From assembly GCF_910592395.1 (NCBI RefSeq), contig NC_088310.1:11355501-11419500 (forward strand): a stretch of DNA of 64,000 nucleotides, in the 5' to 3' direction. The notes beneath the pieces were generated by a model. The model searched no databases and was not told where the DNA came from. It saw nothing but the letters and a program-made list of their open reading frames with translations. Within the stretch, counting starts at the first letter, position 1; every line of letters starts with the position of its first letter. The stretch is from Lineus longissimus (lineage: Eukaryota > Nemertea > Pilidiophora > Heteronemertea > Lineidae). Below, in pieces: positions 54,738 to 63,876 of this stretch. The position numbers and the translations under genes are program-made.

Positions 54738-55013
54738 CCGTACTTCACTGCCGTGGAAGCAAATGTGATCACGGAAATTGGGGCGGAAAGCACTCAAAAG
54801 GTGTTGATTTCGTTTAATGTTTCGATTTTTTCAAACAACAGTGTTTATGTCATTGACTCGATTTGCTTGGCATCGTCGATATTTGATTCAAACATGTTTT
54901 TTCGGCCTTCGATGTGGCGACACACTCGTTTCGCCCAGTCCACGCGTCTAAAAATAGCTCGGTGGCTTTTGGCGCGAAATGTGAATGAAACAACAGGGGC
55001 GAAACCTTTTGAT
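54738..55013 (+). promoter_or_regulatory. Leader between array 1 and ORF1
   Basis: Frame is not conserved between the two units here (small indels near 54817 and 54990 relative to 60100 and 60270), so it is probably untranslated and may hold the promoter. No TATA box or known site is evident. Confidence 0.45.
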
Positions 55014-55679
55014 ATGAACGAAACTGTACCAAGTAGAATGCCATTGACAGGAAGAAATCGAAGAACAGTGGCGGATGAGGCAAAACGGATTGGCGTGGCA
55101 AACCAATTCTATGAAAATTTAGCTGATGCTCCTCAAGAAGAACTGGAGGCTGGCAATCTGATGCGCTGTCCATCACAGGTCGTTCTGCGCAAAGCGGTGT
55201 CAGAAATAGTGGCGAAGGAAATCCTTCATCATGATTTCATTCAAGAGGTGATGTTGCTAAAACGCGTGTATTTGGATGAAGATGGAGATGTTCCAGGTAT
55301 GGGATATATTCAGAACATTTCTGCGGACCCATTCTACGTTCATTTGTATTCCCGGAGGCAAGTTGACCTGATGTGTGACTTGTCCAAAAATGGCCAGTTG
55401 GATCTATATTTTGATGCAACAGGAAGCATTTTGCAGAAGATACCCGAGCAGCACAGATCACTCTTGTACTCACTTGTCATAAAGGATGTAGAGGACCTGC
55501 CTCCAATCTCTGTTGCTGACTTTTTGACAACTGACCATACCGTCCCAGCTCCATGCCATTTTCACAGCTGCATTCTCAGAGTAGGTGTAGTTCAGCAAAA
55601 GCATCGCATAAATCCGAGGAAAGTGGAAACCGACTGGAGCTGGTCCCTCATTCAAAGCAGTCTCCAAACATTTAACTGA
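55014..55679 (+). CDS. Transposase-like ORF1, copy 1 (ends at in-frame TGA)
   Basis: 221 residues from the ATG at 55014 (MNETVPSRM), chosen because the frame upstream is not conserved in copy 2. It has a basic N-terminus, then a region with YFDATGSILQKI (Asp134) and VETDWSWSLIQ (Asp207). The spacing and context fit the first and second Asp of an RNase H-like DDE transposase of the MULE-like kind. TGA follows at 55677, and ATG of ORF2 comes immediately after in the same frame, so the predicted catalytic core is split by one stop. Copy 2 differs at three residues and has the same stop. Confidence 0.6.
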   Translation: MNETVPSRMPLTGRNRRTVADEAKRIGVANQFYENLADAPQEELEAGNLMRCPSQVVLRKAVSEIVAKEILHHDFIQEVMLLKRVYLDEDGDVPGMGYIQNISADPFYVHLYSRRQVDLMCDLSKNGQLDLYFDATGSILQKIPEQHRSLLYSLVIKDVEDLPPISVADFLTTDHTVPAPCHFHSCILRVGVVQQKHRINPRKVETDWSWSLIQSSLQTFN

Positions 55680-56628
55680 ATGTCAGTCAAAGCGTACCTC
55701 AATATATCAATGAGTGTACACCAACGTACCTACAGTTTGGTGGGGGAATTGACGGTGGTACATCTGTGCACCGCACATATGATGCACAATTTAGCAATAA
55801 ACCTAAGAGACACAACCAAGAAGATGAAACCTCTGAGAAAAATGCTGATGCAGATGTTTCCCTGTTTAATTAATACAACTGGGCTAAAGGAAGCATCTGT
55901 GGTATTTAAAGACTGCTGCCTCATTCTCAAGAGTCAACGCCTGAGCAAGTCTGTGAGTGAGGCCGTAAAGAGAATTACGGACATGGCACCAGCACTGAAC
56001 CAAGAAGATGACGAAGAGGTGACGAACCCTGGGCCTATCGGTGATGGCGATCATGATCCATTCATCGATGGTGGAACAATTCGAGAAGCATCACCATTCA
56101 CCGAGTTCTTTCAGAAGATTGCCGATGGCATCGAACTCAATGAAGATAAAGATGATGAGCCAAACCCGCACAAGTCGGAGGAGCACTTGGATCTCTTTCT
56201 TCGCAAATATATGCCCATCTACCCTTTGATCAGTGGGATGCTCCTTGGAAATCTGGAACGATATCTACCAGATGCCATTGAAGCTCGAGAAGGCGAAGAT
56301 GAAGAGAAGGAGACCCGTTGAAGCATGGTTTAAAACCATCAAAATAGATGTGCTACGGAGAAAGCGTGGGCTGAGGCCTGCTCTCTTTATAAAAGCACTC
56401 AGGAAAACAATGCGGGGTAGGCTGAGAGAAAGAGACTTTCCGCACATTCAGAAGGGAAAGAAGGGCAGAAAGACGCCGAAGAAGAATAAGACAAAGGGGG
56501 TGTATCAAAAATCGAGGTCCAAGAAAAGAGGACAAAAAGCAAGGCGAGGGAGTAAGCAGCCAGAGAGTGATACAGCAGATAGTATCACTATAGAATTATC
56601 CGAAGAGACCTGGTGCAGAGATAAATAG
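55680..56628 (+). pseudogene. Transposase-like ORF2, copy 1, frameshifted by a 17-nt deletion
   Basis: It starts MSVKAYLNIS directly after the ORF1 stop. It has a C-x-x-H motif in VVHLCTAHMMHNLA (Cys30, His33), as found between the second Asp and the Glu in MULE-type transposases, then an acidic region and a very basic tail (KKGRKTPKKNKTKG, RSKKRGQKARRG). Compared with copy 2, 17 nt are missing at about 56314, giving a stop at 56319; the downstream frame (from 56233) carries the basic tail to TAG at 56626. Allowing for the indel, the intact length is 321 residues in both copies. Confidence 0.6.
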
Positions 56629-56655
56629 AAGACACCAGTTCATAAGAGAGGTGGT

Positions 56656-58479
56656 ATGAAACAGTCTGCACGAAAAAAAGAAAAAAGTGGTGCAGGTAAA
56701 GAGAAGAAGCAGTGTGCAGACAAAGATCAGGTCAAACGGACTAATGGAGATATAAAGAAGCCAGCTAGAACACCAAGGGTAGCGGCTGGCCATGCCAAAG
56801 CATCAGTTAAAAATCAGGTTCAAGAACATTCCGGGCCTAAGGCATTGAGGGTTGACCGCGGTTTTAGAAAAATGGGTAACCGGAGGAACAACTGTTGGTT
56901 AAATGCTTCAGTTCAAGCTATCATGTCGACTGCAGCCGGAAAAGGACTAAGGAGTGCACCAAAAGATATGTTTACAGATGAAGAAGATCGTGGGAAAGCT
57001 GTGCTTCCACTCCTTGTAAAATACGGTGATCACCATGGTGACACAATACCCTGGTCAGTAATCGAAAGAACCCTTAGAAAAGTGACAAAAAGTAGTACCA
57101 ATTTAGTTCTTGGTCGACAAAATGATGCACAAGAATTCTTCCAGAGATGCCTTGGTTCTATGATGCATGCATTGCAAATAAACAACTTTCCCATAAGTCA
57201 AACAATCCGATGTCACGAATGCGGCAGAGTAGGAGAGCCAGTGAATACTGAATCCACAGAGCTGATTGTCAACGTGTCCAAGGCCGGAGTAACATATCTA
57301 CAGGATGTAATAGATAATTACATCAGAGAAGAACCGTTGCCCGATTGTAAGTGCCCCTGTAATGGAGGTATTATGCACAGGGAAACTGCAATACGTCGCC
57401 CACCAAGTGTTCTTGTTTTTGTGATTTCACGAAATCAAGGTGAAGCGGGTGGCAAGTTGAAATCCCGTGTTGAACCTGCAGATGTGTTGACTATGAAACA
57501 CCTGCAGGGAATATCATCCTTTTCGCTGCGGTCCATAATTGTCCATCGTGGCGCGAGTGCCCACGTCGGCCACTACGTCACTCATGTAAAGGAAGAAGAC
57601 GGAACGTGGGTACGCTGCGATGATGATAGCATTGATGTTATTCCGAAAGACAAGGAAATATCTAATCAAAGCTACGTCATCATATATGAAAAGCAAAAGG
57701 CGCAAGCGAGTCCCAACAGCGAGCTGAAGGCTAATGTGGAGGTCAACCAGCAGACAGAAACGAAAGGTTGCAGCAGCACCACAAGCCCCGCCACTGAAGA
57801 AGATCTTCAACGACAAGCCCTTGTTTCTGTGCTTGGAAGCATCAGAAGCAAAGCGGAAGAGACCATCGTAGAATTCGGTACACATAGCCTGACCAACAGA
57901 GATATGCAAAGGATACTGGGAATCGGTTGGCTCAAAGACAAAGTAATAGATGCATATCTTAGTCTGATATGTAACAGAAGCAAGATGGAAGGATTCCCAA
58001 GGGTGTTTGCTTTCCAAAGTCAATGGTTCGTGCAGTTGAGTAAAGAGGACAAGACCCCAAAGGATTTGATAAAATGGGCAAAGAACGAGAATCTGATGAA
58101 TTACGAGTTGATATTCTTTCCAGTAAACACAGGATGTCATTGGTTCTTGATCGCTGTCGACATGGTGCGGAAAACCGCCACGCTCTATGACTCTCTCGAA
58201 ATTCCTGGATGCATGGATGGAAGACTGGATTGTGCAAGACTTGCAATCAAAGTAGTTGAAGCCAACATAGAGGCAAACACACCGTCGATTGAATACTCAT
58301 TCACTGCACATCAGGCACTGGTCACACAACAAACAAATACGAATGACTGTGGCGCATATGTTTGCTATTTTGCGCGATGTGCCAGTGCCAAAGTACGTAG
58401 CGACATGAAAGGTTCCGTTGAGACGCAACAAGAGAGAGCAAATACTATAAGCAGTCTGTACAGAAACAAGCTAGATTAA
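56656..58479 (+). CDS. USP-Ulp1 dual-protease fusion, copy 1
   Basis: 607 residues, uninterrupted. Residues 1-65: Lys-rich. USP domain (about 66-346): Cys box GNRRNNCWLN with Cys80, QNDAQEFF (155-162), zinc-ribbon-like CHEC (186-189) and CKCPC (231-235), His box GHYVTHV with His306, CDDDSIDVI with Asp322/323, and the closing SYVIIYEK. Ulp1/C48 domain (about 405-590): WLKD (425-428), CHWFLIAVD with His495, YDSL with Asp512, QQTNTNDCGAYVC with Gln559 and Cys565. By family knowledge the first half would cleave ubiquitin conjugates and the second SUMO/NEDD8-type conjugates. It lies 27 nt after the TAG of ORF2, in the same frame. Compared with copy 2 it differs at five residues; here the usual WLND is WLKD. 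Start chosen at the first ATG. Confidence 0.85.
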   Translation: MKQSARKKEKSGAGKEKKQCADKDQVKRTNGDIKKPARTPRVAAGHAKASVKNQVQEHSGPKALRVDRGFRKMGNRRNNCWLNASVQAIMSTAAGKGLRSAPKDMFTDEEDRGKAVLPLLVKYGDHHGDTIPWSVIERTLRKVTKSSTNLVLGRQNDAQEFFQRCLGSMMHALQINNFPISQTIRCHECGRVGEPVNTESTELIVNVSKAGVTYLQDVIDNYIREEPLPDCKCPCNGGIMHRETAIRRPPSVLVFVISRNQGEAGGKLKSRVEPADVLTMKHLQGISSFSLRSIIVHRGASAHVGHYVTHVKEEDGTWVRCDDDSIDVIPKDKEISNQSYVIIYEKQKAQASPNSELKANVEVNQQTETKGCSSTTSPATEEDLQRQALVSVLGSIRSKAEETIVEFGTHSLTNRDMQRILGIGWLKDKVIDAYLSLICNRSKMEGFPRVFAFQSQWFVQLSKEDKTPKDLIKWAKNENLMNYELIFFPVNTGCHWFLIAVDMVRKTATLYDSLEIPGCMDGRLDCARLAIKVVEANIEANTPSIEYSFTAHQALVTQQTNTNDCGAYVCYFARCASAKVRSDMKGSVETQQERANTISSLYRNKLD

Positions 58480-58576
58480 AATGAATAAAAAATCTATGCG
58501 TGCTGCTTCATGTATTATTGCTGCTGTGTATACGTCAAGATCTTTTCGCTAATTAAACTATCATGTCAAAGTTAGG
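58480..58576 (+). other. 3' flank of the USP-Ulp1 gene, copy 1
   Basis: It contains aataaa at 58485, a possible polyadenylation signal 6 nt after the stop. The flank recurs at 63780-63876 with one or two differences and leads directly into the next array. Confidence 0.5.
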
Positions 58577-60026
58577 TCGGGTGGGTGATAATACCATCGC
58601 TAACCCGCAACCTCGCCATGCTCCAACAGCCTCAAATTGATATCGGGTGGGTGATTATATCATCGCTAACCCGCAACCTCACAATGTTTCAACAGCCTCA
58701 ACGTGATATTGGGTGTGTGATAATACCATCGCTAACCTGCAACCTCGCCATTCCTCAAGTGGTGGGTGATAATACCATCGCTAACCCGCAACCTCGCCAT
58801 GTTTCAACGAGTGGGTGATAATGCCATCGATTACCTGTAACCTCGCCATTCCTCAACGGGTGGGTGATAATACCATCGCTAACCCACAACCTCGCCATGT
58901 TTCAACGGGTGGGTGATAATGCCTTCGCTTACCTGTAACCTCGCCATTCCTCAACGGGTGGGTGATAATAGCATCGCTAACCTGTAACCTCGCCATGTTT
59001 CAACGGGTGGGTGATAATGCCATCGCTTACCTGTAACCTCGCCATTCCTCAACGGGTGGGTGATAATACCATCGCTAACCTGTAACCTCGCCATTCCTCA
59101 ACGGGTGGGTGATAATACCATCGCTAACCCACAACCTCGCCATGCTTCAACGGGTGGGTGATAATACCATCGCTAACCCACAACCTCGCCATGCTTCAAC
59201 GGGTGGGTGATAATACCATCGCTAACCCACAACCTCGCCATGCTTCAACGGGTGGGTGATAATTACATCGCTAACCTGTAACCTCGCCATTCCTCAACGG
59301 GTGGGTGATAATACCATCGCTAACCCACAACCTCGCCATGCTTCAACGGGTGGGTGATAATACCATCGCTAACCTGTAACCTCGTCATTCCGCAACGGGT
59401 GGGTGATAATACCATCGCTAACCCACAACCTCGCCATGCTTCAACGGGTGGGTGATAATACCCTCGCTAACCCACAACCTCGCCATGCTTCAATGGGTGG
59501 GTGATAATACCATAGCTAACCTGTAACCTCACCATTCCTCAACGGGTGGGTGATAATACCATCGCTAACCCACAACCTCGCCATGCTTCAACGGGTGGGT
59601 GATAATACCATCGCTAACCTGTAACCTCGTCATTCCTCAACGGATGGGTGATAATACCATCGCTAACCCACAACCTCGCCATGCTTCAACGGGTGGGTGA
59701 TAATACCATCGCTAACCCACAACCTCGCCATGCTTCAACGGGTGGGTGATAATACCATCGCTAACCCGCAACCTCGCCATGTTTCAATGGGTGGGTGATA
59801 ATACCATCGCTAACCCACAACCTCGCCATGCTTCAACGGGTGGGTGATAATACCATCACTAACCCACAACCTCGCCATGCTTCAACGGGTGGGTGATATT
59901 ACCATCGCTAACCCACAACCTCGCCATGCTTCAACGGGTGGGTGATAATACCATCGCTAACCCACAACCTCGCCATTCCTCAACGGGTGGGTGATAATAC
60001 CATCGCTAACCCACAACCTCGCCATG
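58577..60026 (+). repeat. 49-bp minisatellite array 2, about 29 units
   Basis: Same monomers as array 1. The first dozen or so monomers and the last fifteen or so match array 1 in order, variant by variant; array 1 has roughly 16-17 extra monomers in the middle. Confidence 0.95.
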
Positions 60027-60297
60027 CCGTACTTCACTGCCGTGGAAGCAAATGTGATCACGGAAATTGGGTCGGAAAGCACTCAAAAGGTGTTGATTTC
60101 GTTGCTTCGATTTTTTCAAACAACAGTGTTTATGTCATTGACTCGATTTGCTTGGCATCGTCGATATTTGATTCAAACATGTTTTTTCGGCCTTCGATGT
60201 GGCGACACACTCGTTTCGCCCAGTCCACGCGTCTAAAAATAGCTCGGTGGCTTTTGGCGCGAAATGTGAAGAAACAACAAGGGCGAAACCTTTTGAT

Positions 60298-60963
60298 ATG
60301 AACGAAACTGTACCAAGTAGAATGCCATTGACAGGAAGAAATCGAAGAACAGTGGCGGATGAGGCAAAACGGATTGGCGTGGTAAACCAATTCTATGAAA
60401 ATTTAGCTGATGCTCCTCAAGAAGAACTGGAGGCTGGCAATCTGACGCGCTGTCCATCACAGGTCGTTCTGCGCAAAGCGGTGTCAGAAATAGTGGCGAA
60501 GGAAATCCTTCATCATGATTTCATTCAAGAGGTGATGTTGCTAAAACGCGTGTATTTGGATGAAGATGGAGATGTTCCAGGTATGGGATATATTCAGAAC
60601 ATTTCTGCGGACCCATTCTACGTTCATTTGTATTCCCGGAGGCAAGTTGACCTGATGTGTGACTTGTCCAAAAATGGCCAGTTGGATCTATATTTTGATG
60701 CAACAGGAAGCATTTTGCAGAAGATACCCGAGCAGCACAGATCACTCTTGTACTCACTTGTCATAAAGGATGTAGAGGACCTGCCTCCAATCTCTGTTGC
60801 TGACTTTTTGACAACTGACCATACCGTCCCAGCTCTATGCCATTTTCACAGCTGCATTCTCAGAGTAGGTGTAGTTCAGCAAAAGCATCGCATAAATCCG
60901 AGGAAAGTGGAAACCGACTGGAGCTGGTCCCTCATTCAAAGCAGTCTCCAAACATTTAACTGA
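60298..60963 (+). CDS. Transposase-like ORF1, copy 2
   Basis: 221 residues with the same Asp134 and Asp207 motifs as copy 1 and three substitutions (Val for Ala29, Thr for Met50, Leu for Pro180). It ends at the same in-frame TGA (60961-60963), followed at once by the ATG of ORF2. The leader before it (60027-60297) differs from copy 1 by small indels, supporting this start. Confidence 0.6.
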   Translation: MNETVPSRMPLTGRNRRTVADEAKRIGVVNQFYENLADAPQEELEAGNLTRCPSQVVLRKAVSEIVAKEILHHDFIQEVMLLKRVYLDEDGDVPGMGYIQNISADPFYVHLYSRRQVDLMCDLSKNGQLDLYFDATGSILQKIPEQHRSLLYSLVIKDVEDLPPISVADFLTTDHTVPALCHFHSCILRVGVVQQKHRINPRKVETDWSWSLIQSSLQTFN

Positions 60964-61928
60964 ATGTCAGTCAAAGCGTACCTCAATATATCAATGAGTG
61001 TACACCAACGTATCTACAGTTTGGTGGGGGAATTGACGGTGGTACATCTGTGCACCGCACATATGATGCACAATTTAGCAATAAACCTAAGAGACACAAC
61101 CAAGAAGATGAAACCTCTGAGAAAAATGCTGATGCAGATGTTTCCCTGTTTAATTAATACAACTGGGCTAAAGGAAGCATCTGTGGTATTTAAAGACTGC
61201 TGCCTCATTCTCAAGAGTCAACGCCTGAGCAAGTCTGTGAGTGAGGCCGTAAAGAGAATTACGGACATGGCACCAGCACTGAACCAAGAAGATGACGAAG
61301 AGGTGACGAACCCTGGGCCTATCGGTGATGGCGATCATGATCCATTCATCGATGGTGGAACAATTCGAGAAGCATCACCATTCACCGAGTTCTTTCAGAA
61401 GATTGCCGATGGCATCGAACTCAATGAAGATAAAGATGATGAGCCAAACCCGCACAAGTCGGAGGAGCACTTGGATCTCTTTCTTCGCAAATATATGCCC
61501 ATCTACCTTTGATCAGTGGGATGCTCCTTGGAAATCTGGAACGATATCTACCAGATGCCATTGAAGCTCGAGAAGGCGAAGATGAAGAGAAGGAGACGCG
61601 TGACACCAATGCACCCGTTGAAGCATGGTTTAAAACCATCAAAATAGATGTGCTACGGAGAAAGCGTGGGCTGAGGCCTGCTCTCTTTATAAAAGCACTC
61701 AGGAAAACAATGCGGGGTAGGCTGAGAGAAAGAGACTTTCCGCACATTCAGAAGGGAAAGAAGGGCAGAAAGACGCCGAAGAAGAATAAGACAAAGGGGG
61801 TGTGTCAAAAATCGAGGTCCAAGAAAAGAGGACAAAAAGCAAGGCGAGGGAGTAAGCAGCCAGAGAGTGATACAGCAGATAGTATCACTATAGAATTATC
61901 CGAAGAGACCTGGTGCAGAGATAAATAG
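60964..61928 (+). pseudogene. Transposase-like ORF2, copy 2, frameshifted by one lost base
   Basis: It matches ORF2 of copy 1, including Cys30-x-x-His33, but one C is missing at about 61505, so the first frame stops at 61512. The second frame (61509-61928) continues through the region deleted in copy 1 (about 61595-61611) to the basic tail and TAG at 61926. The two copies carry different lesions, so the parent element had an intact ORF2. Confidence 0.6.
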
Positions 61929-61955
61929 AAGACACCAGTTCATAAGAGAGGTGGT

Positions 61956-63779
61956 ATGAAACAGTCTGCACGAAAAAAAGAAAAAAGTGGTGCAGGTAAA
62001 GAGAAGAAGCAGTGTGCAGACAAAGATCAGGTCAAACGGACTAATGGAGATAAGAAGAAGCCAGCTAGAACACCAAGGGTAGCGGCTGGCCATGCCAAAG
62101 CATCAGTTAAAAATCAGGTTCAAGAACAATCCGGGCCTAAGGCATTGAAGGTTGACCGCGGTTTTAGAAAAATGGGTAACCGGAGGAACAACTGTTGGTT
62201 AAACGCTTCAGTTCAAGCTATCATGTCGACTGCAGCCGGAAAAGGACTAAGGAGTGCACCAAAAGATATGTTTACAGATGAAGAAGATCGTGGGAAAGCT
62301 GTGCTTCCACTCCTTGTAAAATACGGTGATCACCATGGTGACACAATACCCTGGTCAGTAATCGAAAGAACCCTTAGAAAAGTGACAAAAAGTAGTACCA
62401 ATTTAGTTCTTGGTCGACAAAATGATGCACAAGAATTCTTCCAGAGATGCCTTGGTTCTATGATGCATGCATTGCAAATAAACAACTTTCCCATAAGTCA
62501 AACAATCCGATGTCACGAATGCGGCAGAGTAGGAGAGCCAGTGAATACTGAATCCACAGAGCTGATTGTCAACGTGTCCAAGGCCGGAGTGACATATTTA
62601 CAGGATGTAATAGATAATTACATCAGAGAAGAACCGTTGCCCGATTGTAAGTGCCCCTGTAATGGAGGTATTATGCACAGGGAAACTGCAATACGTCGCC
62701 CACCAAGTGTTCTTGTTTTTGTGATTTCACGAAATCAAGGTGAAGCGGGTGGCAAGTTGAAATCCCGTGTTGAACCTGCAGATGTGTTGACTATGAAACA
62801 CCTGCTGGGAATATCATCCTTTTCGCTGCGGTCCATAATTGTCCATCGTGGCGCGAGTGCCCACGTCGGCCACTACGTCACTCATGTAAAGGAAGAAGAC
62901 GGAACGTGGGTACGCTGCGATGATGATAGCATTGATGTTATTCCGAAAGACAAGGAAATATCTAATCAAAGCTACGTCATCATATATGAAAAACAAAAGG
63001 CGCAAGCGAGTCCCAACAGCGAGCTGAAGGCTAATGTGGAGGTCAACCAGCAGACAGAAACGAAAGGTTGCAGCAGCACCACAAGCCCCGCCACTGAAGA
63101 AGATCTTCAACGACAAGCCCTTGTTTCTGTGCTTGGAAGCATCAGAAGCAAAGCGGAAGAGACCATCGTAGAATTCGGTACACATAGCCTGACCAACAGA
63201 GATATGCAAAGGATACTGGGAATCGGCTGGCTCAATGACAAAGTAATAGATGCATATCTTAGTCTGATATGTAACAGAAGCAAGATGGAAGGATTCCCAA
63301 GGGTGTTTGCTTTCCAAAGTCAATGGTTCGTGCAGTTGAGTAAAGAGGACAAGACCCCAAAGGATTTGATAAAATGGGCAAAGAACGAGAATCTGATGAA
63401 TTACGAGTTGATATTCTTTCCAGTAAACACAGGATGTCATTGGTTCTTGATCGCTGTCGACATGGTGCGGAAAACCGCCACGCTCTATGACTCTCTCGAA
63501 ATTCCTGGATGCATGGATGGAAGACTGGATTGTGCAAGACTTGCAATCAAAGTAGTTGAAGCCAACATAGAGGCAAACACACCGTCGATTGAATACTCAT
63601 TCACTGCACATCAGGCACTGGTCACACAACAAACAAATACGAATGACTGTGGCGCATATGTTTGCTATTTTGCGCGATGTGCCAGTGCCAAAGTACGTAG
63701 CGACATGAAAGGTTCCGTTGAGACGCAACAAGAGAGAGCAAATACTATAAGCAGTCTGTACAGAAACAAGCTAGATTAA
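61956..63779 (+). CDS. USP-Ulp1 dual-protease fusion, copy 2
   Basis: 607 residues, all catalytic residues as in copy 1 (Cys80, His306, Asp322/323; His495, Asp512, Gln559, Cys565). The five differences are Lys33, Gln58, Lys65, Leu284 and Asn427. Asn427 gives WLND, the usual Ulp1 form, so copy 2 is probably the better representative. It follows TAG at 61926 by 27 nt in the same frame, as in copy 1. Confidence 0.85.
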   Translation: MKQSARKKEKSGAGKEKKQCADKDQVKRTNGDKKKPARTPRVAAGHAKASVKNQVQEQSGPKALKVDRGFRKMGNRRNNCWLNASVQAIMSTAAGKGLRSAPKDMFTDEEDRGKAVLPLLVKYGDHHGDTIPWSVIERTLRKVTKSSTNLVLGRQNDAQEFFQRCLGSMMHALQINNFPISQTIRCHECGRVGEPVNTESTELIVNVSKAGVTYLQDVIDNYIREEPLPDCKCPCNGGIMHRETAIRRPPSVLVFVISRNQGEAGGKLKSRVEPADVLTMKHLLGISSFSLRSIIVHRGASAHVGHYVTHVKEEDGTWVRCDDDSIDVIPKDKEISNQSYVIIYEKQKAQASPNSELKANVEVNQQTETKGCSSTTSPATEEDLQRQALVSVLGSIRSKAEETIVEFGTHSLTNRDMQRILGIGWLNDKVIDAYLSLICNRSKMEGFPRVFAFQSQWFVQLSKEDKTPKDLIKWAKNENLMNYELIFFPVNTGCHWFLIAVDMVRKTATLYDSLEIPGCMDGRLDCARLAIKVVEANIEANTPSIEYSFTAHQALVTQQTNTNDCGAYVCYFARCASAKVRSDMKGSVETQQERANTISSLYRNKLD

Positions 63780-63876
63780 AATGAATAAAAAATCTATGCG
63801 TGCTGCTTCATGTATTATTGCTGCTGTGTATACGTCAAGATATTTTCGCTAATTAAACTATCATGTCAAAGTTAGG
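63780..63876 (+). other. 3' flank of the USP-Ulp1 gene, copy 2
   Basis: Same as 58480-58576, with aataaa 6 nt after the stop. Confidence 0.5.

Noticed and set aside
54702-55013. N-terminal extension of ORF1 starting inside the repeat array
   Set aside because: The frame is repeat sequence first and then is not conserved in the second unit because of indels; the ATG at 55014 is better.
57514-58140. 208-codon ORF antisense to the USP-Ulp1 gene (also at 62814-63440)
   Set aside because: Conserved only because the sense strand is; no domain, and the sense frame has clear catalytic motifs.
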